This document shows positions 23,467 to 36,639 of a stretch of 64,000 nucleotides of DNA, in pieces. The stretch covers positions 3,496,197-3,560,196 of the forward strand of contig NW_023998455.1 of NCBI RefSeq assembly GCF_014805625.2. The letters run 5' to 3'. The notes under the pieces are model-generated. The model did no database searches. It was not told the DNA's origin and worked only from the letters and a program-made list of their open reading frames with translations. Position numbers and translations under genes: made by a program. The stretch is from Glossina fuscipes (lineage: Eukaryota > Arthropoda > Insecta > Diptera > Glossinidae). Positions within the stretch are counted from its first letter, which is position 1; every line of letters begins with the position of its first letter.

Positions 23467-23648
23467 ATCAGAATCCTTGGCACTGAATTACTGAACCAGC
23501 TGGAAGTATTTTGCAGACAAATTGTAGCTGCTAAAGGGCCCGGAAAACTGTTAGAAGCCGACGTTAATTCATCTTGAACTAGCAGCAAATCCCAAAGCAT
23601 CTTAACAGTCGACGACATTTGTGCGGGACTAAATAATTGCGGTAACAA
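23467..23648 (-). pseudogene. BTAF1 (Mot1/Hel89B)-like HEAT-repeat fragment
   Basis: On the minus strand, QMSSTVKMLWDLLLVQDELT followed by SASNSFPGPLAATI aligns with the LWDALLELDDLTASTNSIM region of BTAF1, the TBP-displacing Snf2 ATPase. Only about 50-60 residues match; the rest of a roughly 1,900-residue protein is absent. The sequence on both sides is AT-rich, and the conserved ASNSIM motif has become ASNSFP. I read it as a decayed gene fragment. Confidence 0.6.
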
Positions 23649-23815
23649 TATATATTTTATAAGAAAAGTTTCAAAATTATTATTTTTTTTAAATTTCATT
23701 AATAAAATAAATAAATAAATATGCATCCATCCCATACTGCAGGATGAAACACGTGTCATTTGAACATAAACAAAATAAAAATGATGCGAAGAGAATTTTT
23801 CTGAGCTTTTGTTAA

Positions 23816-23938
23816 TTTTCATAGAAAAATGTATGGATTTTGTTTATTTTCATAGAAAAATGTATGAACTTTCATGGACAGATGTATAGATTTCGTTCAT
23901 TTTCATAGAAAAAGGTATGGATTTTGTTTATTTTCATT
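23816..23938. repeat. 31-bp tandem repeat, about four units
   Basis: Units begin TTTTCATAGAAAAATGTATG and continue GATTTTGTTTA; the second and third units are diverged. Confidence 0.8.
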
Positions 23939-24389
23939 CATTTCCCATTAACATCATAACAACATAAGCTATCAGTTCTCTGTGCATTCAATCTATTGAC
24001 ATGTAAGTGGGTAGCGGTGGTTTGTAGACGGTATTTGCGAAAGACGGGCGGTTTCTAGACACCATATGTTAACAGAAAAAACGGAGATGTTGGACTATGC
24101 AATGCAGTCCAACAGAAACGACCCTAGATTCCACAAAAAATTCCACTAAAATTGAAAACCAATTTAGTGTTCGTTTTTAAAAATGCTACACTATGTTAAC
24201 AAATAAATAAATTAGATCATAATTATTAGTACGCGGTTATTAAGACAAATTAGATATGCTGTCTTATAATTGAATTGATTTGTTACAAGAGTTTGGAAAA
24301 AATCAAGTAAATTGTAAATTCATAATTAATTACTTTCGTTTTATACAAATGTTTGAAATAGGAAGCAAACGAATTCGCATTTCATTGAA

Positions 24390-24489
24390 AATTGTAAAAA
24401 TTATGTGAGTAAGGACAAGAATTGTAAAAATTGTGTGGGCAAGAACAAGAATTGTAAAAATTGTATGAGCAAGAGGAAGAATTGTAAAA
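24390..24489. repeat. 30-bp tandem repeat, 3.3 units
   Basis: Units AATTGTAAAAATTGTGTGAG followed by CAAGAACAAG at 24390, 24420 and 24450, with a partial unit at 24480. Confidence 0.9.
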
Positions 24490-25016
24490 GATATCAGAGA
24501 AATTCGAAATAAATTGTTTATTAACTACAAATAATTTTGTTTATTCAGAGAAGGACTTTTAAAAGAAGAAGTCTATTTGAATTTTATTTATCTATTCATT
24601 AAGCAAGTTAATTGTTTATAATCTCAATCTCCCTCTCTCTCCCTCTCATTTCAATGTCTAACATCTGTTTTATGTTTGCCACATCTGATTTTATTTAGTG
24701 CCGGTATGAAGTTTACATTGGCAATCATATCCTTAACTAATTATTACAATAATAATAATTGGCAAATTCTGGCAATTCTGGTTGTGTATTTGTTGATTAG
24801 CAAAGAAAGATTTTTTAGGTTTCTCGGCAGAAAGGAATCTTGCCATTTAAGCATTAAGAAATGAAATGATTTGTGAAATTTATTAAAGAAACGATAACTC
24901 GTGTCTATTATTATATTGAGAAAATGAAATTTCTTGGAAATTTGTGCATAACCCTGTTAAAGTTAAAATATAAATTTTTCTATTGTCGCAAAAAGTAGCC
25001 AGCAAAAAAAAAAAAA

Positions 25017-25060
<44 letters not shown>

Positions 25061-27232
25061 GCATACGTATATATATAATCTGCAACAACAAGAAATTTAA
25101 GGTAGTAGGAAAAAATACACACACATCAAAGCGGAAAAAGAAGAAGAAGTGCATTAACGTGAGTGGCTTAGCATAGATGACAATAAATAAGGTGTAAAAA
25201 GAAAAAAAAAAAAAAAAAAACTAAACAAAATATAAAATTATTATGCTGGCTTATGTTATAAAAGCAGTGTGCAATTGTTTGAAGTGTTTACTAATACGGA
25301 GCGGGTAAAAAACTCTAGCAAATCTATTAATTGGCAAAAAAACTTATACAAGCTATAGGTAAGAAATGATTTTTTTTCTTGTTAATAATTACAATTTACG
25401 AATTACGTGTGTATTAAGTAAAGTAATATCAAAGTGTATTGCTCGGCTGGTATGTTTGTTATTGTTGTATATAAAAAAAAAAGCTTTTTCTGGTCTTTGA
25501 TTTCAAACCAGTTTTCCCGTATTTGAAATTTTATGTCAAATGTGTTGTTTTTATGCAATTAGAGACATTATTTTGTAGATTATGAAAAGCGATCTGATCT
25601 TATCGCATTGTTTGTTCAATTGTCTTTTGCCCGGTATTTTTGGAATTCTGATATTAGTTACTATACATTCTTTTTCCTGGGGATAACATGTGTTTCTATG
25701 TATCAATTTTTTTTGCAGTTGTTTATAAAAAAAATACGCAGAGTGCATACAAAAATGATCAAGATTGAAACTATTTCTTTAAGGTTTAGTGTTATTTTCA
25801 ATGCAGTCGAGTCTCAGTCAGTGTCTCGAAAGAAAAGTTCTTTGCTTGAAGACAAGTTTAACAAAATAATGGCATTTCACACTTAAAGCGAAATTGAACG
25901 AATAGTAAGTCGTATTAAATATGTACTCTGCACATTACGTTCCTGAAGTAATATCGACGGTTTATTTTATATTCATTTAAAAGTAGTACTTAGTTCATAA
26001 CAGAACTAAGTGACAAATATGAAGTAAAACAATTACATTTGGCCGCGACCGAGTCTTTGTTTCTTATAGCCATTACAGCCTTAATACTGTTTGATAATAT
26101 TTAGGCTTTGTATGGCGTCTCAAGCTTCTGTCTGAAAGTAGCAAACGTTTCGTTAACAGAATAAAATTTTCATATTCAACAATATGGAGAAGGCGTGGTC
26201 GATATGATGCCAATTTTCGTTATTATATCCGTTGTAGTTTATAGGCAATGAGTAATCAATGAAGGCTTCTTTAGGATCCATTGATGGGTTGTATAGTCAA
26301 GTCGATCTTGATTTCATCAACACTTGTTGGATATAATGGCAGAACCAGAGGAAGGTTAATACACCAGTAGTACTAATGACAGCAATTTAGTTTTGATTCC
26401 ATAATCTACTCCCTAACTTTCCCACCGATGCATCTTTGAAGGCACAACTTCTCCATGACATCATCTATCATTAGAGGTGCTGAAGCAGCAAACTTGCCAC
26501 TCGATCGGCTTGTTTATTTGTAATAAGCCGATTAGGCTACGAACCTAAAGCGTTTTAATTTTCTCTATTCTCTAATTTGTTAACGGTGCTCCTGCTTGAA
26601 GTCGAGGGATTCCGGTTAGCTTGTAATACATACAGACTACTAGAAACAATAACAGTTTTAACTTTGTTTGTATGAGCAAAGTTCATAGCCTTGGCTTTGG
26701 TTGTAAACGTTGAAGTATGTGATTAAGCAGAATTTTTCTGGAAGCATCTACCACGACAAACCAAGTATATGCAAGCAATATGTATAACAAGATCCTTTCA
26801 TTAGCCAAGTGTTTGCAATAAACAACAATGGCTTGCAGAAAACTTCGCTCTCGTAGTAATGAATCTTCAGCACTTGCTAAAACTTAAGTACATACACCAG
26901 TCCGAAGACTTACAATAATACTTAGTATATGCAACAACTCAAAGTGCTTGCAACAACATACTTACTTGTGGAAATTTCATCGAGGTCATGGACGTCCATT
27001 ACGGGCAACAGTCCAGGTATATAAACGCATGCAATAATCCCAAGAGTTTCTTGCAACTATCTTCAAGCAACACATATAATAAGCAACACCGAGTTAATCA
27101 AGATTCAAGAACTTCAAAAGCCCAAAGCTGGAAGTAATTGCTTTAACGGTTTTATTTTATTTATTTAGTTGAGACTGAACGAACTCGAACTCTGTCTATG
27201 TTAATTAAAATAAGTTAAAGGACGATAGTGGA
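24490..27232. other. Stretch without a recognisable gene
   Basis: Contains a (TA)n run at about 25019-25060 and poly-A runs. The part 26040-27130 is less AT-rich and lacks open frames, which suggests old transposon debris. No exon resemblance was found. Confidence 0.4.
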
Positions 27233-27503
27233 CCGTGGTTCACCATTAAATAGCTTACATCATCCTATAGGTATTCATGTAACGACTTTTCAAAATGAGC
27301 CGTTATACGGATAGGGGTCGAAAAAGTGATGTGATCCGAGCCAAGACATTTTATTAGGTAGGTTGAACACAAAAACATAGACGGACGGACAGACAGGCCT
27401 AATAGTATAATAAAAAATTGGTCTCCCTCAAGTCGTTCTGGGTGTTGCATACGTCCGACGAAATTTTTACATATCCTTGTACCACGAGTGGTGTAAGATA
27501 TAG
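27233..27503 (+). repeat. Dispersed repeat family 1, internally deleted copy
   Basis: Contains CCATTAAATAGCTTACATCA, AGACGGACGGACAGACAGG, TCGTTCTGGGTGTTGCATAC and the right end TACCACGAGTGGTGTAAGAT. Confidence 0.75.
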
Positions 27504-30500
27504 TTCGACTTCAGATTAGTAAAAGTGGCTCGCCATGTAATTGTAACGCCAAGTCTCTTACTGTACAGTACCTATAAACCATTATAAATCATTACATGAT
27601 AATTTACTATTCTAGGGGGAAATCATAAAGAAGTAATGCCTGTATAGCTAATAATCGTCGAATTCTTGACACCGCATCATTGGAAAGGAGTCTCTCATGC
27701 AATGCATACAATATATCAGTGGTTGTGTCATAAGATGGGAAATAATATATAACCAGATGAAAACAGGTATAGGCAACTGTCGACCCGGTACATTCAAAAC
27801 TTCAAATAATTCAATGTGACCGCTACAAATGCATTGTATCTGTCATTATTGTTGGCTCAGCTGCGCAGCTATTAAACTTGATGTGTTGTTGTTGTTGATT
27901 TTATGCCACAGGCCATAAAATAAACAACTTAGGAGAAGGGAGAGTTGCCTTAGAATGCTGTATTTTTAATAAGAGTCGGGTTTTGTTCGAGGCTCCATAG
28001 TGATGTAAAAATTGAAGTTTGTCCGCCGATGGGAAAAGTTACCAAACCCTGGGATTATAGCAATCATCTATTGAGACGATTTTTATAGAATGCCTTAACC
28101 TTGCTAACACCTCACTTGGCGGACTTGATTTTAATAAGACGGACAAAGGATTCGTCTTAGGAGTTCTTCTCTGAATCTTCCTTTATGAAATCGATTGACT
28201 CAGACCGCTTTCTTAGCGTGCACCACTGTTTACATCCAAATGTACTTCCATTGCGACTTAAACAAGAACTTCGTGATTCCATATTGGATGATATCAGAAT
28301 TCATTCGAGTAGAACGAGCCAAATTTTGAATTAATATATGTATGTATATATTTTCTATTAAGAGCATAATATTAACGGGACTGTATGTTAAAACATTTCT
28401 GCTCTTAGATCCATAAAAGTTGAATTTGAAGTAAAGGAAAAAATTTTCTTCAAATTCTTTTACCCAAATGATAAAATCGAGCGATTTTCGAGTTTTTCTT
28501 TTTATAGATTGAAGTATATTTCCATCGTTCCCTTTGTAACATTGTAGAGGCTGTAAAATTTTTAGTTTTTTTAATACGTGTCCGTCCGTCCATATGTCCG
28601 TTCGCATTGGTAGTCTTAAACTTTCAAAAACGGGCTTGACACCTATACAGTTCACACCTATTCAATTCCGTAGGTTACATCTTAAAAATGGACGAGACTT
28701 TGGAGACTTTCTATACGCTTGCGCTTCTCACGAAGGCGGATGCAATTTCCGTATTTCTTTCTTTAATAAGAAACTATAAAGTATTAATTATACACTTGCA
28801 TTTATATTGAAAAATTCTTCATATATTTAGTACTTCACTTTCAAAATTAATGTGTAAATGTAAATAAAAAAAAAGATTTTTTTTTTTTTTTTTTTTTAAG
28901 TTCAATGATACATACGATGGCTAAAGCAGTGGAAAAAGAAAGTGAATTTGGTTTTTCTTTATTTTATTTTTATATTTTATATATACATATATATGTATAT
29001 AATTGTTTTTTCGTTTTCAGTTTCTCTTCCAGTGTTTATGAATATTTTTATTGCTTTTACAATACACCCAAAGATTTCTTACTTTTCAACAATTATACAC
29101 TATTGTTGCTATATACTGGATGCATATATATAAAAATACATAGTTTTGTTAAGTACAAGCTCTTAGTTCGGCTAAGACATAGATGTATAAACATGGCCGT
29201 TAACTTTTTATTTTTTTTTCTTTTAATTGTTGTTTATATTTTTATTTATTTATTAATTTATTTATTTATTTATTTATTTTGTTTAATTTCTCAAGTATAA
29301 ATGTATTTTTATTTATTTAAAACTAAAAAGAAAAACATTACAGCAAAGAATCATGAGTGGGTTTTAGATAAAATAAATTTTGTTGCTCCCTACCTGTTGA
29401 AAAATGCAATTCTTCTTCTTTTTAGTTTAAAATGAGACCATTGAAGTTATGCCTATGTTATTCGTATGCGTGCATGCTAACACGTACATACATACATATA
29501 AATGTGTGTGTGTGTGTATGTGTGTGTGTGAGAAAAGACCAATTAAAATATTTTCTAAACAATTGTACTTTGCGTTGTTTTTACTGCACAAAGGTTACCG
29601 TTATATTATGCAGTTGTTACTCTTAACCATCCATGCCATAGAAAACCTACTTCTATTAGCCTTTTTTTTTTTTTTTGTTTGTTTTATGTTTTTTTTTGCA
29701 TTTATTTTTCACGGTGAAAAGAAACCGAAGACGAATGAATTCACATAAGTAGACTCAGTTATATACATACGTACGATACGATGCTTATGTAGGCAAGGCA
29801 ATGTGTACCCTTTTCTTTCTTTTTTGATCTCTTTATTTGTATGCAAAAAAACCATAGGCCAGAAAAATAATAGTAATAATAATAACAACGGCAAGAAAAA
29901 AAAGAAAAAGCATACATCTGTTGTGCACTTTTTTAATACATACATAAACAATAGGAGTATGTTTGACATTTTTGTGTTATTATGTTGAAAAATATGAGAA
30001 TTTTAGATAAATTGAACAACATATATGCCGTAGATGCATGTAAGAAATTGCTTGCACATATATACATGCATATATATATATATATATATTCACATTCACA
30101 TACATGCATAAATATATATATATATATATATATTCACATTCACATACATGCATATATATATATATATATTCATCTTCTTGCAATGATATTATTTGCAAAA
30201 TGTATCGTAATTTTTCATCTAACTACAAATCCCTTAATAGAATATTTTAATGTACTCTGATGTATGCAACTTTGTGCATAAATATCACCATACAATTGTT
30301 TTATGCTTAAATGCATCGCACTTGCCGTCAACATTATATATTATAGTGCAATTAGATCACAGAGAGTAAAGAGTAATAAACTAAACATATATCCATATGT
30401 AGGCGTTAAACAATGGCAGAGTGTGAAGCTATGTGTTGTCAGGCGGCATAGTTCAAATAAAGCAAAAGCATTTTAAAAAATTTCCATAATTTCCAAATTA

Positions 30501-30534
30501 GAAAAAAAATAGATAAATAGAAGCTTATACTGGG
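27504..30534. other. Repeat-rich stretch without a recognisable gene
   Basis: Holds poly-T, (TTTA)n at about 29240-29280, (TG)n at about 29503-29530 and AT-rich DNA. Long open frames here are low-complexity translations of these runs. Confidence 0.45.
30066..30172. repeat. (TA)n interleaved with a duplicated TTCACATTCACATACATGCA unit
   Basis: The 20-bp unit TTCACATTCACATACATGCA occurs twice (about 30089 and 30132) between TA runs, a compound tandem duplication. Confidence 0.85.
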
Positions 30535-30862
30535 CGAGGACTCACCCTTAAATATCCTGCACCACTACACTTAATATTGCTAATCATATAATGGCTTTTT
30601 AAAATGATGCGTTATAGGGGGAAGTGGTCGAAAACGTGGACTGAACGCGTCAGTGTAACATATTTCATCAAAATATCTCAACAATTTATCTTTGGTCAAA
30701 AGACGGACAGACGGACCGACAGGTTTAGATTCTTTTAAAAAGTAATTCTTAATCGATTGGTATAAAAAAATGTCAGACTATCTCGAGTCCTTTTTGTGTG
30801 TTGCACACATCCGCACGAACTTAGTACACCCTTGCATCGTAAGGTCGTGTAGGGGATAATAA
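30535..30862 (+). repeat. Dispersed repeat family 1 copy
   Basis: TTAAATATCCTGCACCACTA at the left, GACGGACAGACGGACCGACA in the middle, and TCGTGTAGGGGATAATAA at the right. Confidence 0.7.
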
Positions 30863-30891
30863 TTAAAAAAGTAAGTGAAAACGCTACAGCT

Positions 30892-31150
30892 CACCATTAA
30901 ATACCCAAAACCAGTAACGCTTAATACATTTACTTATGTAATGGCTTTTCAAAACGACGCCTTATACGGGTAGCGATGAAAATGGCTCGATTCGAGCTGA
31001 TCTCAATGTCATTGGGCCAAAACATGTCGTTATGCCATATTTCATCAAAATATTTGAAAAATTGTTTGATTATTAATTATGTGGATTACAGACGATCGGT
31101 TGGATGGACGGACGGATAGACAAGCAGGCTTCTATGTTGGTTTGTAAATG
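30892..31150 (+). repeat. Dispersed repeat family 1 copy, right end missing
   Basis: Begins CACCATTAAATACCCAAAAC 30 bp after the previous copy and breaks off after GGACGGACGGATAGACAAG. Confidence 0.65.
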
Positions 31151-32700
31151 TAAAACATTTTTATTCTACTTAATTTACACTACTTTCCAGTTTATTTTCC
31201 TACTTCACTTTCAAAGTTTATAGAAAAAGAAATAAAGAAACGCAAGCTTCATTAATTTCAGCCTCTCTCTCTAATTGCTGAGATATCAATGGCTTTGCAA
31301 AAAACAAAAATTAAAGAAATTTTTTTTCGTTCATTTGCAAATTTTGTTCGTAACTAATGCAGATGAATAAATATTTGTATTAAATGATCCCTTCAAGACA
31401 TTTGGCTGGCAAAAATCAGACAAAATTGAATAAAGTAGTTTTGCTAAACGCCTACAACACTGCTATAACCAGGACGGCAGCATCGCTTGCTTTCCATTAC
31501 TGCAGCAAATTTGTGCAAAGTTTGAAAAAAAAAAACCCTATCACATGTCTATGTTTTCTTCCTATATACACATCCGAAACCTTAAAACTCGACTTTCTTC
31601 GCTAAAGGCCAATTTTTGTTATCATTCGTTTAAGAACAACAATTAATACTTTATTGTTTATTGTTAACAGGAACGATAAGAAAGCAGTGTACATGTGATG
31701 TCAACTTATCACTTTCAAATCTTTTTTACATAAGCATATCATATTACTCAATAAATCCCCGGTCTGACATTATATATATAACTTCTACGTACTTTGACAA
31801 TTTACTTAAGTGGGACCCTCTTATCGGGTAATTTAGAAATGATATACGGCATGCCGCTTGCAAGAAGAGTACCGTCAAAGGCCTTTGCAAGCTTTGTGGG
31901 CAGAGCGAGACCCGTCGTGCATTTCGTTAATGCTCCTGCATTGTGGGATAACCACAGCCCCTACGTGAATACTCCCCGAAAGTCTGCATCCAGCAGTGCC
32001 ACGCTACCAGTCCTGCTTACCAGGCCAAAGCAGAAGTTTTGTTGGAGGGTGTGTTCAACCTGACCATCGTGAACGCCAAGATTTTATTCTGTAACGCTTT
32101 AGGATTATCGGCCATAGTAACAGGCATAGTCTTCTTTTTGCCTAATTTCCCCGTGACAAGTAGCTGATATTAATTCAGCGAACACAAGGCACGAACTCAC
32201 ACTACCAACTTCTCCCGGCCTCTCATTAGCTCACTGACCTGTCAATTTTAAATGTGGGTTGAATTCTTAGCAGAGAAGTCTTTAAGCGAACGACTCGTGA
32301 GACACTCAGTGGCTTCTACAAGGTGGCCGGTATGTCTGACATATACATGTCAACACTGTTTACACAAATGACATATGACAATCGATGGAACATGGATTAA
32401 ATCGGCAATAAGCCGAGTAGACAGCAACTGGCAAACACCATCCAAATCGCTCTATCCCACGAAAAGACAACTAACTAACTAACTTGTAAGCTAATGGTCG
32501 GAATGTCATGAAATATTTAGTTCGAAGGTTGATACTCTTAACAGTATTGCTATGCAAGCGTCCGAGAAGCGACGTCTCCGTTCATTACATGTAACGATTC
32601 GTATACATATGTAAACAAACAATCAACAAAATGCAGATACGTTATATTTGTTTTCCCATGTAAGAGAATCTACAACTGCAAGAATTGATAATTTTTGTTG
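31151..32700. other. Stretch with a GC-richer, gene-poor block
   Basis: 31800-32470 is richer in G+C. It carries an 89-codon frame (31794-32063) without recognisable motifs and looks like decayed transposon sequence. Nothing else seen. Confidence 0.35.
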
Positions 32701-32704
32701 TACT

Positions 32705-33170
32705 CTACATTGGTGAACAGGGCATATTAGCTTTGTGCGGACGCATGTAACATGCGGAAGCGCTTAAGGTAGATTCATCTTTTAGTACATCGATCGATTC
32801 AGAATCATTATCTAAATGGATCGAAGCCTGTCTGTCCGTCTGTCCGTCTGTCCATGTAAACTAATGTTCAAACTATAGGTTGCAATTTTTGAGATATATT
32901 GATGAAATTTAGTACATTGGTGTGTTTGGACCCAAGGGCGAACGCTATTGAAAATGGTTTGAATAGATCGACTTTTTCGACAACTCCCTCTATAACGGCC
33001 TATTATAAAAAGTCGTTATATGGAAAAAATTGTAATTTTTAAAATTTCCAAAACAAAAGTTGCTAAGTGATAGTATAATTGCGTTCTAAATTCGTATGAT
33101 AACTTTGGACTGGCTGGGTCAATTTTTGATCCCCCCTTTTATATAACGAAAGCTGAAGTTTATATGACAA
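32705..33170 (-). repeat. Dispersed repeat family 1 copy (reverse)
   Basis: Left block TTTGTGCGGACGCATGTAAC, then GTCTGTCCGTCTGTCCGTCT, the TCGACTTTTTCGACAACTCC block and ATATAACGAAAGCTGAAG. Confidence 0.75.
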
Positions 33171-34565
33171 AATGCTTCGTCAGGTTGCCGAAGTTCAGAA
33201 TGGGCCCTTTCAATCCCACCAAATACTCAATTATAACCTCACTTGTCACAATCCAGGCTTTCATGTCGTTTCTGGAAGAAAAGGATCACATAACGTATTT
33301 CTTCAGATATTTCACTCATTTTCAACTGAACAAAGCATTAGAAAACTATCTTCACAAGAAGTATAAACACATGTTTGTTTGATGTGTGGGCATCAACACC
33401 ATCTAGTGGCAAAAAAAAAACGCGAAGACTTTTCATATGTATCATCTACTATAGGCTTGTTCTTTAATCGATATTAGAAGCATTTCCAATACATGTAAAT
33501 AAAAGAACTTTCAATGCTTCAATCAATAAGATCGATATCTTAATTGTTGCGACCGTGGAATGTTTAGCGAAGAACGTAATAAACTGTCGAAAGCTATTAT
33601 TGACAAAGACTTCTACGACAACAGCACCCCATCTCATATATATACAAATATATATTTAAATATAAATGTGATTTATAATAAAAAAAAAAGGCAACAACAA
33701 CAAAAATTGACCCATATGACAGTATTGACGTGATACCTTTCATTAATTGAAATGATTAATCGATAAAGAAAAACAAAAAAAAAACAAAAAAAAAAAAAAA
33801 GAAGAAAGCGTCAGTCATATGACGATGCAAAGAGAGTTGCATGGAAGCGAAGACAAAATGTGATAATGGGTGAAAAAATGAAGTTGTATTGTTTTTACTC
33901 GCTTTACCTATACTAACGTATCCTAAAGTAATAATAGCTGACTATCAGCGACCAGTATAGAAAACTTTGCCTTTTTTTGTATTCAATTCGCTTTCCAATA
34001 TTTCCTTCCGGTCTATGTATGTGATCAAATATGGAATTGATAACTTCATACATATATTACTTTTCGTTGCTTTTTATATGCATTTTATTTATAATTTTTT
34101 TTTTTTTTTTTTATTATTATTTATTTATGCAAGTTGTACAAGCGCTGATGAAAATGAGAAATAATGAAGAGTAATTGAAAGCAATAAAGTATTACATAGA
34201 CAAGTAAGACCTAGTTTTGCGCATCAAATCCAAAGATGAATTTTAACAATTTCAAAATGGATTAAAAAAAAAAACACATAAATGCATCATAAATTGGTTT
34301 TCATCTCCTTCCGCATAAATGCTGATAGAGAAGATATTTGTGTGCGCTTAAGTCGCATCATTTAATAACTTCTCTCTTATATCAGTCAGTTAGAATTTCG
34401 AAATAAGATCGACTTAGGTGTATCGTACAACACGGCTCATGTCATTTTTCCAGATAAAATCTATTTCTTCTCGACATTTTAGCTAAAACCGAGTCCGTAA
34501 CAGGGAAATACGAATAAGTTTTGGAAACCTTTAAATATGTTATCTGGGTCAAAATTTTGAATACC
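33171..34565. other. AT-rich stretch without a recognisable gene
   Basis: A 72-codon frame at 33164-33382 has ordinary composition but no recognisable motif and begins inside repeat sequence. Poly-A runs lie at about 33775-33800. Confidence 0.35.
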
Positions 34566-35200
34566 CTACGGCCTACAACTAGCAAGTAATTAAACCAGCT
34601 ACAGTCGCTACATCCAAAAAAAATTTTACTAAACTAGCTTTCGCTCAGGGTTAACGAGTAACTAAACAAGAAACCGAGTTGAGGCAGTGACAAACTAAAT
34701 TAGTTACTGCTTAGTGCTACTGGGGGATAACTAAAGTTGTTTTTGCTTGACATTAGTGACTAATTAAGCGAACTACTAACTAGGATCAACGTTAGCGATT
34801 GATAAATCTAGCTGCAAAGTTAATGGGTAATTAAATCAGTTATCATCTAAATTCCGTAAGTAAATAAAACAACTATTCAGTTAGCCTAGCTTGAGAACCT
34901 AAATTATATTATAACTAATATAAATTTTTTCCTACCCAAGGTTAGCAAGTAATTAAAGTAACTGCTATCTAGGCCTGTAGTGTTAGCGAATAACTAAACT
35001 ACTTATCAATTTCGCCTAACGGGTAACTAAATAAAAGGATTGGCGAGTAAATCAAGCGTTAGTGGATAACTAGGCTTGTTACTGCCTAAGTAAGACTAGT
35101 GAGTAAATAATTTGCCTTTCTGCCTTGTACCAGCGTATAACTGAATTAAATATTGCCTTCGACCAGCAATCAATTTACCTAGTTTCTAGGTCCAAAAGAA
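34566..35200. repeat. Decayed minisatellite, roughly 35-42-bp period
   Basis: The word GCGAGTAACTAAAC and near variants (CAAGTAATTAAAC, ACGAGTAACTAAAC, GCGAATAACTAAAC, GGGTAACTAAAT) recur about every 35-42 bases over 600 bp, often paired with TTAGTTACTGCCTA-like words. The core GTAACTAAACTAGTTAC is close to an inverted repeat. No coding frame exists. Units are strongly diverged, so the array is old. Confidence 0.7.
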
Positions 35201-36639
35201 GCGCCATAATTTCCTAGACGAACCGTTGCGCTAGTCATCTTGTCTACATAAGCTGTTGTTATTATCACTCACCACATCGTCTAATAAGTCGGTAATGACC
35301 TTCCTTCCTTTTGAAATTAACTCCTATCCCTATTTGAATCGATTGGTGGGTGATGCAGCTTTCTATGCAATGCAAACTGCGAGCCGATTCCAATCCCGGC
35401 GATAAGCTATCGCGTATAGTAAAATACACTATGTCCACTGTGCCCACTACGGCTTACTCTGCTTACACTTCACATCGTGTAAATTTACGAAGTTTGTTTC
35501 TTAAGATTTAACATCGAATCACAAGCGCGGGCGTCATTGCGGGCGTGTAATTTCTTAATTAATCACGTCTAGGATAGTTTAATATTAAAAAGGAAAAATC
35601 AAAAAGATATTTGCTCGAATTATCGATCATACGGTTAACGGAAAGTATTCCTAATATTCGGTTTTAACCGAATTTGACCTATGTCTTGTTATTATTCAGA
35701 CATACAAACACACCATCGATTTTAAATGGCACTAATTAAACTGAGAAAAAAAAAAAAAAAAAAAAAAATTGAAAATACACATTTAAATAAACGGTATTGT
35801 TATTATTGCAATGTTTGGTGTCACTTGTTTACATATAATACATATATATATATATATGTATAGGGTTTGTCTGTCGTCTGCACTGTTTTGCATGGTGGCT
35901 CTAGTGCAGCTGCTCGAGTTTTGTTGATACATTGCTGGCATTGCTATCTGATGTTATAGTGGTATTGACGACGATATTGTCTGGCGATATTTATTATTCG
36001 CTGTATGCATATGTAGGTGAACTATTGTAATGGTACGTAATGCAGATGGAATGGGGAGAAACTGTCAAATGTTAATGTCGCCTGAAATAATAACTGGCGT
36101 TTGACTTTTCTTTTAGATGATTATTATTATTATTATTATTATGCTTTTTATCTTTTTATTTTATGTTAAAAAGTTACGGTTTAAATTCCAGCGCAGAATA
36201 TGTAAAATGAGTTCCAATTATATGAATTACTAGAATATGACAAATGTGGCAATGATAGGTTAAGGGAAGGTAACGTAAGGATTTCCACTTCTTTAATATT
36301 TACGTATGTGTGCATGTGTATGTGTTTTTTTTTTTTTTTTGCTATGCGCGCTAGAGATAGGAATCTTCAAAACTTACTTCTGACCCGTACCAGTAGCATG
36401 CATGAGCGCACGTATACACTTCGTTGATAAATGTCACCCGCGAGTTATTACTTAACGGGCACTGGTTGTAGTTGGTGCTCTTCGTTTAGAATGCCGGCTA
36501 TTCTGTTGACTTACACTTCGCTCTTCCTCCCATCCGCTATCTCTTCAAAGGGGATAATTAATGCGGCAATGCCGTTCACGCTGCTCCATGTTTGTGTATT
36601 TGTGCTCTTTTGTTCAGGTGAAAAATTATGAAAAGATAC
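35201..36639. other. Stretch without a recognisable gene
   Basis: Includes poly-A at about 35745-35768, (TA)n at about 35841-35858 and (ATT)n at about 36120-36142. The part 36420-36640 is GC-richer and may belong to the adjoining LINE debris. Confidence 0.4.

Noticed and set aside
23816..24489. Two tandem arrays considered as a CRISPR-like array
   Set aside because: Units are directly adjacent with no unique spacers, and the genome is eukaryotic.
29709..30260. Several overlapping frames rich in Tyr/Ile/Phe
   Set aside because: They translate TA and T/A runs and lack any non-repetitive content.
31794..32063. 89-codon frame in a GC-richer block
   Set aside because: No motif, no splice context, and surrounding DNA looks like transposon debris.
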